This document shows, piece after piece, positions 17,616-27,434 of a stretch of DNA of 64,000 bases. Each line of letters begins with the position of its first letter. Within the stretch, counting starts at the first letter, position 1. Source of the stretch: Caldilineaceae bacterium (lineage in GTDB: Bacteria > Chloroflexota > Anaerolineae > Caldilineales > Caldilineaceae); the NCBI GenBank assembly GCA_026645575.1, contig JAPKMW010000017.1:62001-126000 (forward strand). The letters are read 5' to 3'. The notes below the pieces were generated by a model that saw only the letters and a list, made by a program, of their open reading frames with translations, was not told where the DNA came from and searched no databases. The position numbers and the translations under genes were made by a program.

Positions 17616-20330
17616 ATGAATCTTCACATGAATCTATTTTATCAACCCGGAAAATATGCCTCGTTTCTGTGGGTATTGTTCTTTGCGGTTGCGCTGTTCC
17701 TGACTGGGGACGCAACCACCCTTGCGCAAGATGCGCCCAGGCCGGTGACGGCAATTCGCACCCTCTATCCGAGCGAAAAGAATGTACGCCATGTCTCTGG
17801 CTTGGCGTATGCCAAGTCGTTCAATCAATTTTACTTGATTCAGGAGCAAGGCGAAACGGCGGGGCTAACAGTCATTTCCTTCTCTCCCTATGAAGATCGC
17901 TTGGCGACAACAGCGTTGACGGCGGTAACCCATGAGGAGATGAATATTCTTTTTGACGATCAGCGGCAGCAGTTGCTTATCTATAACCGTGACCGTCAGG
18001 AATTGGTGCAGATCCCGGTGGATGCCCAAGCAGCCCTGGCGCCGGCAGAACTAGCGCGCACCAGTTTGCGTGCTGTTGCACCGGCGCAAGCTCAAGGGAT
18101 GGCGCTCGATCCGACCGGCCAACACCTGTTCATTCTGGATAATCAAGCAGACCAACTCCTCCGTATTGACGCTGATGGGGCAGCCGGCTTTGGCGCGCCC
18201 CGTTTTGTCCATATTGAGTTGGCTGCGCTGGGCGGGCAAGATCTGCGGGGTCTTGCCATTCATCCGCACAATGGGCACCTTTACCTGTTGAGCTTTGATC
18301 AACAGGTATTGCACCAATTGAGCCTCGCCGGCCAACCGGTTGCGACTTATGATCTGGCCGCGCTCCAGTTACAGACGCCCCAAGGGCTGGTCTTTGCCCC
18401 AAGCGCCGATCAAACCGATCCGGCGGAGACCATCCATCTCTTCATTGCCGATCAAGGCCGGCCAGACCGCCACCAGCCAGGTCGCATCATTGAAGTCGCA
18501 CTGGAAGGACCCAAACGTATGCAACCTACCGCCAGGGCGAATGATCTTTCCCTGTTTCTGGTGCGTACAACCGATCTGGCGCAACAGACGCCGCCCAGCC
18601 CCGATCCGTCGGGCTTGGCCTATCTGCCCGCCAGCAATCGCTTCTTGATCGCTGACGGTGAAGTGGATGAGATCCCAGCCTTGTTTACCGGCGCCAATCT
18701 TTTTGAGGTAACGCTGGCCGGGGCGCTGGTGCGCGCCGGCAGCACCCACCCCTATTCCATTGAAGCTGATGGCGTCGCCTACAATAGCGCCAATGGTCAT
18801 CTTTTTATTGCCGATGATGATCGCAAAGAGGTTTTTGAACTCACGACTGGGCCGGACGGCCTCTTTGGCACGGGTGACGACATCATCACCTCCTTTAGCA
18901 CAGCCGCCTTTGGCAGCTTTGACCCCGAAGGCCTTGCCTTTGATGCCGACAAGGGCATTCTCTATCTTGCCGATGGCGTCAATAATGAAGTCTATGTCAT
19001 CCGTTCCGGCGCTAATGGCCGGTTTGATGGCGCACCGGCCATTAGCGACGATGTGGTGACAAGTTTTGATGTTTTAACGCTGGGAATCCAAGACCTGGAA
19101 GGGCTTGATTATAATCCAAGCACCGGGAACTTGATCCTTGTCGGTCGCTCTGACAGAGACATCTACGAAGTGACAACGAGCGGTCTCCTGGTGCGCACTT
19201 TCAACATCGCCGATGCCAACCCGGCAAAACTAGCCGGGGTTGCGCTGGCGCCGGCCAGCGGAGATCCCGCCGTTATGCACTACTATGTGATCGACCGCGG
19301 GATCGATAATGAGGTCGATCCCACGGAAAACGACGGAAAACTCTATGAGTTTACCCTGACGCCCTCCTTTGGCGACCTATTGATCAGCCCGCGCGATAAT
19401 GGCATCGTCGGTGACGTTTACTATCGGGATGAGGATATTTTGAGCTATGACAAGAACACGGGCAAATGGTCGCTCTTGTTTGATGGCTCGGATGTCGGCA
19501 TCACCACCGATGTCGATGCCTTTGACATTGTAGAAGATGGCGCCATCCTCATGAGTTTTGAGATTGAAACGCTGGTCGCCGGCCTTGGCCCGGTTGATGA
19601 CAGTGATATTGTGCGCTTTATCCCCACAACCTTAGGTACGACGACAAGCGGCGCTTTTGAATGGTATCTCGACGGCTCTGATGTGGAACTGACGACCGAT
19701 AGTGCAGACATTGACGCCATCTCGTTGGTCAGCGGAACCCTGATCCTAAGTATGTTGGGTGATCCGGTGGTGACAGGGGTAACCGGGGCGCGCGACGAAG
19801 ATCTATTGCGTTTTACGCCGACTCAACTGGGCGAAGAAAGCGCGGGACGCTGGGAACTCTACTTTGATGGCTCGGATGTGGGGTTAAGTGACACCAAGGA
19901 GGAAGACATTCAAGGCGTCTTTGTGGATCCCGCCACCAATCGAATCTACCTATCCGCCAAGGGCGCTTTTACCGTCACCGGCCTCAGCGGCGACGGCGGC
20001 GACATCTTCATCTGTACGCCCACGACGTTGGGGCTTGACACCAGTTGTACCTTTACGCCCTTCTGGGATGGGGCAGCCCACGGCTTTGGCAATGCTCGCC
20101 TGGATGACCTGGAGGTTGTCAATGCAGAAGTGATGCGCAGCATCATCGAAAAGGTCGGGCCAATCACCACTGACCCCAATCCGTCAGACGGTGGGCCGGA
20201 TGAAGATCCAGATGAAGAGCCGGATGAGGAGCCGGCGGCAACCGACAACCACCTCTTCCTGCCCATCCTTCGTCTGGCGCCGGAGCTGACGAGATCATCA
20301 GAAAATGCAGTTATAAGGAATGGCGATTAA
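17616..20330 (+). CDS. Secreted double beta-propeller protein with DGSDVG repeats
   Basis: 904 residues. A signal peptide (hydrophobic FLWVLFFAVALFLTG, ending near AQDAP) is followed by a first propeller-like domain (about 45-300) shared with the two genes downstream. A second NHL/SdiA-regulated-like propeller (about 315-585) has PSPDPSGLAY and DPEGLAFDADKG. Four roughly 64-residue repeats follow (about 615-840) marked by LFDGSDVGI, YLDGSDVEL, YFDGSDVGL and a degenerate fourth. The tail has an acidic DPDEEPDEEP linker, then HLFLPILR and about 20 residues. Function unknown; likely cell-surface or extracellular. No strong ribosome site precedes ATG 17616; ATG 17628 is an alternative. Confidence 0.75.
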   Translation: MNLHMNLFYQPGKYASFLWVLFFAVALFLTGDATTLAQDAPRPVTAIRTLYPSEKNVRHVSGLAYAKSFNQFYLIQEQGETAGLTVISFSPYEDRLATTALTAVTHEEMNILFDDQRQQLLIYNRDRQELVQIPVDAQAALAPAELARTSLRAVAPAQAQGMALDPTGQHLFILDNQADQLLRIDADGAAGFGAPRFVHIELAALGGQDLRGLAIHPHNGHLYLLSFDQQVLHQLSLAGQPVATYDLAALQLQTPQGLVFAPSADQTDPAETIHLFIADQGRPDRHQPGRIIEVALEGPKRMQPTARANDLSLFLVRTTDLAQQTPPSPDPSGLAYLPASNRFLIADGEVDEIPALFTGANLFEVTLAGALVRAGSTHPYSIEADGVAYNSANGHLFIADDDRKEVFELTTGPDGLFGTGDDIITSFSTAAFGSFDPEGLAFDADKGILYLADGVNNEVYVIRSGANGRFDGAPAISDDVVTSFDVLTLGIQDLEGLDYNPSTGNLILVGRSDRDIYEVTTSGLLVRTFNIADANPAKLAGVALAPASGDPAVMHYYVIDRGIDNEVDPTENDGKLYEFTLTPSFGDLLISPRDNGIVGDVYYRDEDILSYDKNTGKWSLLFDGSDVGITTDVDAFDIVEDGAILMSFEIETLVAGLGPVDDSDIVRFIPTTLGTTTSGAFEWYLDGSDVELTTDSADIDAISLVSGTLILSMLGDPVVTGVTGARDEDLLRFTPTQLGEESAGRWELYFDGSDVGLSDTKEEDIQGVFVDPATNRIYLSAKGAFTVTGLSGDGGDIFICTPTTLGLDTSCTFTPFWDGAAHGFGNARLDDLEVVNAEVMRSIIEKVGPITTDPNPSDGGPDEDPDEEPDEEPAATDNHLFLPILRLAPELTRSSENAVIRNGD

Positions 20331-20343
20331 ATAAAATCGGACA

Positions 20344-20376
20344 AACCCTGTCAGGTCTTGGAGACCTGACAGGGTT
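20344..20376. repeat. Perfect 15-bp inverted repeat with 3-base loop
   Basis: AACCCTGTCAGGTCT (20344-20358) and its exact complement (20362-20376) flank TGG. It lies 14 bases after the upstream stop. The T-tract after the stem is poor, so termination is possible but not certain. The CCTGTCAGGTCT word is one I recall from intergenic palindromes of other Chloroflexota. Confidence 0.8.
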
Positions 20377-20461
20377 GAAGTTGGTGAATTTATTTAGTTG
20401 CCGATCCTAACGTAACAATGGTGCAACAGTTATGTATCACGTACCGGTAAAGGATAGAATC

Positions 20462-23400
20462 ATGAGGTTACGCCGCCGTCCCCGCCTATGGCTCTTTGTG
20501 TTCCTGGTGCTTTGGCTCGATTGGCCCACTGCCCCTATTGCGTACTCGATTGCCGGCGGGGCCGGTGATGGCACCGTGGCAGCAGCGGCCCCCGCGTTTG
20601 TCCGTCGCGTGCGCGATCTGGAAACCGAGCGCCTGGGCATTGCCAACCCGACCGGTCTGGCCTTTTCACATAAAGCGAACCACTTTCAGGTCATTCGCGG
20701 ACGCGCTGCGTCCCAACCGGCGCCGGCCACCGCCGAGGTAATTAGCCTTACCGCTATCGCCCCTAGCCCCAAGACCATGCGCATTGCCGCACAAATTGAT
20801 GATCCGATCAATGTTACCTTTGACGAGAAACGGCAACGCTTGCTCATCTACCGAACTGGGCCGCAACAACTACTGACCGTAGCCATAGGGGTGAATGGGC
20901 AACTCAACCCCCAAAGTATCCGGCGGTACAAGTTGAAGGCGCTAGGGTTACAAAATCCTCAGGGCATGAGCGTTGCACCCCAAAGTGGCGATCTCTTTAT
21001 TCTGGACGCAACCGGCCCCCGTCTAGCGCGGGTCTCCCCAACAGCCGACGGCGGCTTTGAAAATGTCGGCGCCACAATCATTGATCTCCAGGCCACCGGG
21101 ATCAGCGCCCCGCGTGGGTTAGCTTGGACGCCGGATGGCGAACTACTCTACACAATCAGTATGACCAGCCAAACCCTCTATAGTCTCAACGCCACTGGCA
21201 AGGTCATGGCTACGCACAATATCGCCGACTTTGGCTTGCACACCCCCCAAGCCCTGGTCTTTGCCCCCAGCGGTGATTTGACCGACGATCCGGAAGAGAT
21301 GAGTCTCTACATCGCCGATGCCGGTCAAATGCCCGACGGACGCAGTAGAGAAGGGGGCGGCGTCACCCCCCCTTGTCCGAGCCCGGATGCCTGCCCCAAC
21401 CAACTCTACCTACCCCTGATTGCCAGCGACGAGACCGCGATGGTGAGCGATACAGGGATGAGCGAGACGGGGATGAGCGAGACGGGAGAGATTGATACGA
21501 AAGAAATTGCTATCGATGTTGAACGTAGCGCGGCATTAATCAGCGCCGACCCGGCCAACCCTGGCGCCATTATCGAATTGAGCCTCTCTCTGCCATCCGG
21601 GCCGAGTGCGCCCGTTTTTGTCGCAAGTGTAGTACAGACGGTCAATCTGGCCGCCATCACCCCACCCAGCCCCGACCCGTCTGGGTTGACTTATGTCGCC
21701 ACCGGCAACAAGTTTGTCATGAGTGACGGCGAGGTCGAAGAGATCGTCGCCGGCATCACCCATTTTCAAGGCGCCAATGTTTGGGAGCTGACATTGGGGG
21801 GCAGTGTCATACGCACGGCCAACCTTTCCCTCCTTCCGCCCACTGTCACCCCGATGACCAATGAACCGACCGGTGTGGCCTGGAACCCGAATAACGGTCA
21901 TTATTTCTTCTCCGATGACGACACCCGGCGGATCTATACGCTGAATCCGGGCGCTGACGGGTTGGTCGGCACGACCGATGATACCTGGACCAGCTTTGCC
22001 ACCTTACCGGCCGGCAGCGCTGATCCCGAAGGTCTCGCCTTTGACCCTGTGAATAACCACTTGTTTGTGGCCGATGGTCTGAATATGGAAATTTATCAAT
22101 TCACGACGAGTGGTACGCTACTCAACCATTTCGATGTCGAGCAGTATGGTGTGCTGGACCCCGAAGGCGTCGAATTTATCACCGAAAGCGGCACGCTACT
22201 GATCCTCAGCAATCATGTCGCCAACACCATCATCGAGACCACGATTGACGGCCTCTTGCTGCGCACAATGGATCTTTCGGCGGCGGACACCGAAAACCCA
22301 GCGGCATTGGTCTATGCCCCGGCCAGTGATGGCTCCGGCGCGCGCCGCTACTATGTGGCGGATCGGGGGGTTGACAACAACAGCGCCCCCACCCTGATCG
22401 ACGGCAAACTCTATGAGATGACCGCACCCGATCCCCTGCCGCCGGGCTTCAACACGCCGCCGCTGGTCAATGCCGGCGCCGATCAGTCAGTCGTGCTACC
22501 CAACACCGTACAACTCGACGGTACGGTCAGTGACGATGGTCAGCCCACCCCGCCGGGAACGGTGCTTACCGAGTGGGTCCAAATCAGCGGGCCAGGCACA
22601 GCCGCCTTTGGCGACCCTAGTGCCGTCGATACAGCCGCCAGCTTTACCTTGCCCGGTCTCTATGTGCTACGGCTAAATGCCTTTGATGGCGCTATGTTCA
22701 ACGGCGACAATGTCACGATCAATGTCACTGGCAGCAGCAACATTATCGCCATCGACCAGCGCATTATCGACGGCAGCAATGACGCCGAAGAGAATATCAA
22801 CAATACCATGTGGATCACCAGCGCCGATCTTGACATGATGCTGGACCCCGGCAGCACCAGCCCCATCAACAATCTCATGATCGGGCTGCGCTTTCCTAAT
22901 CTTGCCATTCCGGTTGGCGCCGTCATTGTCAACGCCCATATCCAGTTCGAAGCGGATGAAACCTATGTCGAGCCGACCCAGCTCACCATCCAGGGCGAGG
23001 CCGTTGATAGCGCGGCGCCCTTTGTCGCCGTTAAGCGCAATCTCACCGATCGCGCCCGCAGCATAAACACTGTCGCCTGGTCGCCACCGGGCTGGACGAT
23101 GATAGGGGAGGCCGGCCCCCATCAACGCACCCCCAGCCTGACCAGCATCGTCCAGGAGTTGGTCAGTCGCCCCGGTTGGGCCAGCGGCAATGCCATGGCC
23201 TTTCTCATCAGCGGCAGCGGGCAACGTATCGCCCGCAGTTTGGAGGGCAGGGCCGCCGGCGCCGCGCTTCTCCACATTGAGTACACCACAAACCAGACGC
23301 CCCAGGTCAACGCCGGGCCGGACCAGACCATTACCCTCTCCACCAATGCTACCCTCGACGCCACGGTCAGCGATGATGGCTTGCCGACGCCGCCGAACTT

Positions 23401-24745
23401 GATCACCACCTGGAGTCAGATCAGTGGGCCGGGAACCATTACTTTTGGCAATGTCAACGCGGTCGATACGACAGCGGCCTTTCCCGGCGTCGGTGTATAC
23501 ATCTTACGCTTGACGGCCAATGATGGTGCGCTGAGCGCCTTTGATGAGATCACGATCACGGTAAGCGGAAATCAAGCACCGGTAGTCAGCGCTGGGGTCG
23601 ATCAGGTCATTCCGGTAGCCAACCAAGCCATTCTGGATGGCGCTGTCAGCGACGACGGCTTTCCGACCCCGCCAGCGCTGGTCACGACGTGGAGCCAGGT
23701 GAGCGGCCCGCCCGGCGTCGTCTTCGGCAACCCCAACATTGTCGATACCACGGCCACCTTCCCAGGTATCGGCGTTTACCTCCTGCGCCTGACGGCCACC
23801 GATGGTCAATTGAACACCTTTGATGAAGTAAGCATCACCGTCAACACGCCGCCGGTGGTCAATGCTGGGCCGGATCAGAGTCTGGGCTTGCCCAACCAGG
23901 CCACACTCGATGGCACGGTCAGCGATGATGGCTTGCCCCTGCCACCCAGCTTGACAATCACCTGGGGCCAGGTCAGCGGGCCCGGCGTCGTTACCTTTGG
24001 CAATATCAGTGCGGTGGATACCACCGCCGCATTTAGCGCCCCCGGCAGCTACATCCTGCGCCTGAGCGCCAACGACGGGGCATGGAGCAGCAATGACGAT
24101 GTCCAAATAACCGTAACGGATCTGATCTTTGCCAATGGCTTTGAGTCCGGGGGGCTGAGCGCCTGGTCGAGCAGCGTCACCGGCGGTGGCGATCTGAGTG
24201 TCAGCCCGGCTGCCGCACTGGTGGGCGCACAAGGCTTGCAAGCGGTGATCAACGACAACTTTGCGATCTATGTGGTGGATGATGCCCCGACCGCCGAGTC
24301 ACGTTATCGGGTGCGCTTCTACTTTGATCCCAATACCATTGCGATGGCGGCCAATGATATGCACCAGATCTTTAGCGGGCGCAGCGCAGCCGGCACGGTT
24401 GTCCTGCAGATTGAGTTCCGTTTCAGTGGCGGCGCCTATCAAGTGCGGGCGTTGATCCTGGGTGACGGTGCGTCTGCGACCAGCAGCGGCTGGTTCACCA
24501 TCAGCGATGCGCCCCATGCCGTCGAACTGGACTGGCGCGCTGCCACTGCCGCCGGCGCCAACAATGGTGGGTTGACCTTCTGGATCGACGGCGTGCAGCG
24601 GGCCAATGTCACCGGCATCGACAATGACACCCGGCGGATCGATCTCATTCGCCTGGGCGCCGGATCGGGGATCGATACGGGCACCCGGGGAACCTATTAT
24701 TTCGACGCCTATGAAGCGCGGCGGCAGAGTTATATCGGCCCATAA
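20462..24745 (+). CDS. Large secreted multidomain protein: two propellers, PKD-like repeats, DNRLRE-like and C-terminal jelly-roll-like domains
   Basis: 1427 residues from ATG 20462 (AAAGGA at 20448; ATG 20432 also in frame). A signal/anchor segment (LWLFVFLVLWL) leads to a first propeller paralogous to the neighbours. A linker carries LYLPLIASDE and a short SETGM tandem. A second propeller follows (about 400-660). PKD/REJ-like repeats start near 664, 944, 1037 and 1128, each with VNAGPDQ, VSDDG and VDTTA words. Between the first two lies a DNRLRE-like domain (about 762-940), also present in the next gene. The end (about 1221-1427) begins FANGFESGGLSAW and looks like a carbohydrate-binding beta-sandwich. 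Probably extracellular adhesion or glycan binding; this is inference. Confidence 0.78.
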   Translation: MRLRRRPRLWLFVFLVLWLDWPTAPIAYSIAGGAGDGTVAAAAPAFVRRVRDLETERLGIANPTGLAFSHKANHFQVIRGRAASQPAPATAEVISLTAIAPSPKTMRIAAQIDDPINVTFDEKRQRLLIYRTGPQQLLTVAIGVNGQLNPQSIRRYKLKALGLQNPQGMSVAPQSGDLFILDATGPRLARVSPTADGGFENVGATIIDLQATGISAPRGLAWTPDGELLYTISMTSQTLYSLNATGKVMATHNIADFGLHTPQALVFAPSGDLTDDPEEMSLYIADAGQMPDGRSREGGGVTPPCPSPDACPNQLYLPLIASDETAMVSDTGMSETGMSETGEIDTKEIAIDVERSAALISADPANPGAIIELSLSLPSGPSAPVFVASVVQTVNLAAITPPSPDPSGLTYVATGNKFVMSDGEVEEIVAGITHFQGANVWELTLGGSVIRTANLSLLPPTVTPMTNEPTGVAWNPNNGHYFFSDDDTRRIYTLNPGADGLVGTTDDTWTSFATLPAGSADPEGLAFDPVNNHLFVADGLNMEIYQFTTSGTLLNHFDVEQYGVLDPEGVEFITESGTLLILSNHVANTIIETTIDGLLLRTMDLSAADTENPAALVYAPASDGSGARRYYVADRGVDNNSAPTLIDGKLYEMTAPDPLPPGFNTPPLVNAGADQSVVLPNTVQLDGTVSDDGQPTPPGTVLTEWVQISGPGTAAFGDPSAVDTAASFTLPGLYVLRLNAFDGAMFNGDNVTINVTGSSNIIAIDQRIIDGSNDAEENINNTMWITSADLDMMLDPGSTSPINNLMIGLRFPNLAIPVGAVIVNAHIQFEADETYVEPTQLTIQGEAVDSAAPFVAVKRNLTDRARSINTVAWSPPGWTMIGEAGPHQRTPSLTSIVQELVSRPGWASGNAMAFLISGSGQRIARSLEGRAAGAALLHIEYTTNQTPQVNAGPDQTITLSTNATLDATVSDDGLPTPPNLITTWSQISGPGTITFGNVNAVDTTAAFPGVGVYILRLTANDGALSAFDEITITVSGNQAPVVSAGVDQVIPVANQAILDGAVSDDGFPTPPALVTTWSQVSGPPGVVFGNPNIVDTTATFPGIGVYLLRLTATDGQLNTFDEVSITVNTPPVVNAGPDQSLGLPNQATLDGTVSDDGLPLPPSLTITWGQVSGPGVVTFGNISAVDTTAAFSAPGSYILRLSANDGAWSSNDDVQITVTDLIFANGFESGGLSAWSSSVTGGGDLSVSPAAALVGAQGLQAVINDNFAIYVVDDAPTAESRYRVRFYFDPNTIAMAANDMHQIFSGRSAAGTVVLQIEFRFSGGAYQVRALILGDGASATSSGWFTISDAPHAVELDWRAATAAGANNGGLTFWIDGVQRANVTGIDNDTRRIDLIRLGAGSGIDTGTRGTYYFDAYEARRQSYIGP

Positions 24746-24784
24746 ACCGTACAAAACACTACAACATCAGAAGGAAGTTAAGCC

Positions 24785-27349
24785 ATGAATACCCACAGAT
24801 GGTTCAAGCATAGTAAACGCAGTTGGGCGACCATGAGTCGCTTCCCCTTCTTATTGGCGTTTTTCTTTTTCCTGGCGCCAACCGGGGCTTGGGCCAACCC
24901 TCTGCCACCGGCGCCCACCTCGACCACCACCCAGGAAGTCCGGCGCCTGTATCCGAATGAATGGGGGGTGGATTATGTCGAGGGGGTGGCCTCTGCCACG
25001 GCGCTCAATCACCTCTATCTCATCAACAAGCGCCAGGTGACGCCGCTGGCAACTACCATTGTGACGATTACGCCTGATGAAGAGGGGATCGGTCAAACCG
25101 AGATTCCCTTCCCGGTGGATGATGCCATCAATGTCACCTTTGACAATCAGGGACGACGGCTGCTCCTGCTCAACAACGCACGTCAGGAAATTGCGCAGAT
25201 CAGCCTGGGGGGCGATCAGCGGCTGGATGGCAGCACACTGGTGCAAAACAGCATTGCCGTCTGGCGTATCGAGCAGGTTGCCGGCATGGCGCTCGATGTG
25301 CGCGGGGAAACGCTCTATCTGTTGGATAGTAAGGCGGAAAAGCTGGTGCAGGTCAGCTTGGCCGGCGGCGACCTCAGCAATGGTGTCGTCAGCAAAATAA
25401 ATATTGCCCATCTGGGGCGCGCGTTGCGTGGTCTGGCGTTGCACCCCCAAAGCGGGCGCCTTTATGTTGGGGATTGGGCCAATCAACACCTCCTGGAATT
25501 GACACCGACCGGGCAATTGATCCAGGCCCATAGCCTCTGGTCATTAGCGCTGGCGGCACCGGGCGGCTTTGTCTTTGCCCCCAGCGCTGATATGACCGAT
25601 GCCCCGGAGACGGTTCATCTCTTCCTCAGCAACAGTAATCTGGCGACAGCATATGCGACAGCCAGCAATGACCAGCCCAACCGCCCGGACCATGCCGTTT
25701 TTCTGCCCCTCGTCGGCACACCGGGAACGCCGGTGCAAGACGCCCAGGTTGCCGGCTTGTTTGGCGAAGTGGTGGAGATCGCCCTCTGTAAACCGGGCTG
25801 TAGCAGTGGCATTTGGAGTTTTACCCGCCAGGTCAACAGCAGCGCCGATGATGCCGAAGAGCGCATCTCCAACGGTGATATGAGTGAGATCACCAGCACC
25901 GATTTGGAGTTGATCCGCGAAGCCAACACCAACCAGATCGTCGGCCTCCGGTTCCAACAGGTCGCCATTCCACGAGGCGCCACCATTCGCTATGCCGCCA
26001 TTGAATTTGAGGCTGATGAACCGGAAACAATGGCAACCAATCTAGTCATCTATGGCGAAGCGGCCAGCAATGCCGCGCCCTTTAGCACAAGCAGCTACAA
26101 CATCTCCAGACGCGCCTTAACCGCCGCCCAGGTGTCGTGGGCGGCGCTTGATCCGTGGTACTGGGTTGATGCCAAGTATCACACCCCCAATCTAGCGCCC
26201 ATTGTGCAGGAGATCAGCCAACGCGAAAATTGGAAGAACGGCAATGCGCTGGTCTTTATTATCAAGGGAACGGGACGGCGCACCGCCGAATCTTACGATG
26301 GCGAACCGGCCGCCGCGGCGCGCTTGTATGTCGAGTACAGTGTAACCGCAACCAGCGCACCGGCAGCAGTAGAAACCGCCCCTGTTCCGAATAGCGGTGA
26401 TGCCGCCGACGACCCGGCCATCTGGGTTCACCCCACCGATCCGGCATTGAGTACCATTCTCGGCACGGATAAACTCGGCGGGCTGGCCGTTTACGATCTA
26501 CAGGGGCGCCAACTCCAGTATGTGACGGATCACAAGATCAACAATGTCGATCTGCGCGCTGGTTTCCCTTTGGGCGGCCAACTGATTACCCTGGTGGCCG
26601 GCAGCAGCCCCGCCAATCGCAACCTCGCCCTCTATCGCATCAACCCGGCGACCCGCTTGTTGGAACCAGTCGCCGCGCGGCCCATTGTTTCGGCTTTGCC
26701 GCTGCAAGCCGGCGCCTGTATGTATCACAGCCCGAACAGCGGCAACTATTATGTCATTGTCAATGACGAGACGCGCGGGGATGTCGAGCAATGGGAACTC
26801 TTTGACAATGGCGCCGGCGCCGTTGATGCCCGGTTGGTGCGCGCCTTTCGTGTCGGCTACCAGACGGAAGGGTGTGTAGCCGATGATGAGCTGGGCCACC
26901 TCTACATTGCGTCCGAAGATGTGGGCATCTGGAAATATGGCGCCGAACCGGACGCCGGGACCGCGCGCACCTTGATCGACAGTGTAGGCGCCGGCGGTCA
27001 TCTGACTGCCGATGTTGAAGGGTTGACCATCTACTACGCCGACAATGGCGATGGGTATCTCTTGGCGTCGAGCCAGGGGAGCAATCAATATGTGATCTAC
27101 GAACGCACCGGCAACAATGCCTATGTCACCACCTTTGCCGTCGAAGCCGGACCAACCGCCGACAAAGTGACCCATACCGATGGTATCGACGTGATCAGCA
27201 CACCGTTGGGGTCCGCCTTCTCCTTTGGCCTCTTTGTGGCGCAGGATGATTATAACGATGGCGGCAACCAAAACTTCAAGCTTGTGCCGTGGGAGGCGAT
27301 TGCGTATGCCAGCACCCCGCCCCTGCGCATTTACCATGAGCAAAAATGA
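24785..27349 (+). CDS. Secreted propeller / DNRLRE-like / beta-propeller phytase protein
   Basis: 854 residues from ATG 24785 with GAAGGAAG upstream. A signal peptide (PFLLAFFFFLAPTGAWA) is followed by the shared N-terminal propeller (about 45-290), a linker with VFLPLVGTPG, a DNRLRE-like domain (about 355-515) and a C-terminal beta-propeller phytase-type domain (about 520-850). The last has DDPAIWVHPTDP, TDKLGGLAVYDLQG, NNVDLR, EGCVADDELGHLYIASED and DVEGLTIY, matching the calcium-dependent BPP phytase pattern. It would hydrolyse phytate or other phosphoesters outside the cell. Fusion of a phytase to the paralogous propeller is unusual. It converges on the subtilase gene. Confidence 0.82.
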   Translation: MNTHRWFKHSKRSWATMSRFPFLLAFFFFLAPTGAWANPLPPAPTSTTTQEVRRLYPNEWGVDYVEGVASATALNHLYLINKRQVTPLATTIVTITPDEEGIGQTEIPFPVDDAINVTFDNQGRRLLLLNNARQEIAQISLGGDQRLDGSTLVQNSIAVWRIEQVAGMALDVRGETLYLLDSKAEKLVQVSLAGGDLSNGVVSKINIAHLGRALRGLALHPQSGRLYVGDWANQHLLELTPTGQLIQAHSLWSLALAAPGGFVFAPSADMTDAPETVHLFLSNSNLATAYATASNDQPNRPDHAVFLPLVGTPGTPVQDAQVAGLFGEVVEIALCKPGCSSGIWSFTRQVNSSADDAEERISNGDMSEITSTDLELIREANTNQIVGLRFQQVAIPRGATIRYAAIEFEADEPETMATNLVIYGEAASNAAPFSTSSYNISRRALTAAQVSWAALDPWYWVDAKYHTPNLAPIVQEISQRENWKNGNALVFIIKGTGRRTAESYDGEPAAAARLYVEYSVTATSAPAAVETAPVPNSGDAADDPAIWVHPTDPALSTILGTDKLGGLAVYDLQGRQLQYVTDHKINNVDLRAGFPLGGQLITLVAGSSPANRNLALYRINPATRLLEPVAARPIVSALPLQAGACMYHSPNSGNYYVIVNDETRGDVEQWELFDNGAGAVDARLVRAFRVGYQTEGCVADDELGHLYIASEDVGIWKYGAEPDAGTARTLIDSVGAGGHLTADVEGLTIYYADNGDGYLLASSQGSNQYVIYERTGNNAYVTTFAVEAGPTADKVTHTDGIDVISTPLGSAFSFGLFVAQDDYNDGGNQNFKLVPWEAIAYASTPPLRIYHEQK

Positions 27350-27363
27350 TTCGTTTCGGCAAC

Positions 27364-27407
27364 GAGGAGTGCGCACGAAGCGTGCGCACGGAGCGTGCGC
27401 ACTCCTC
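27364..27407. repeat. 14-bp inverted repeat between convergent genes
   Basis: Arms GAGGAGTGCGCACG (27364-27377) and its exact complement (27394-27407) enclose a further CGTGCGCACG palindrome. It lies between the phytase-type gene (+) and the subtilase gene (-), so it could end both transcripts, although T-runs are lacking. Confidence 0.7.
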
Positions 27408-27434
27408 CGCCATCACAACTTATTTGACAAAACA

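Noticed and set aside
23504..24241. 245-codon minus-strand frame
   Set aside because: Antisense to the PKD-like repeats; its apparent repeats merely mirror those on the plus strand.
26498..27376. 292-codon minus-strand frame
   Set aside because: Antisense to the phytase domain; no recognisable motif and no start signal.
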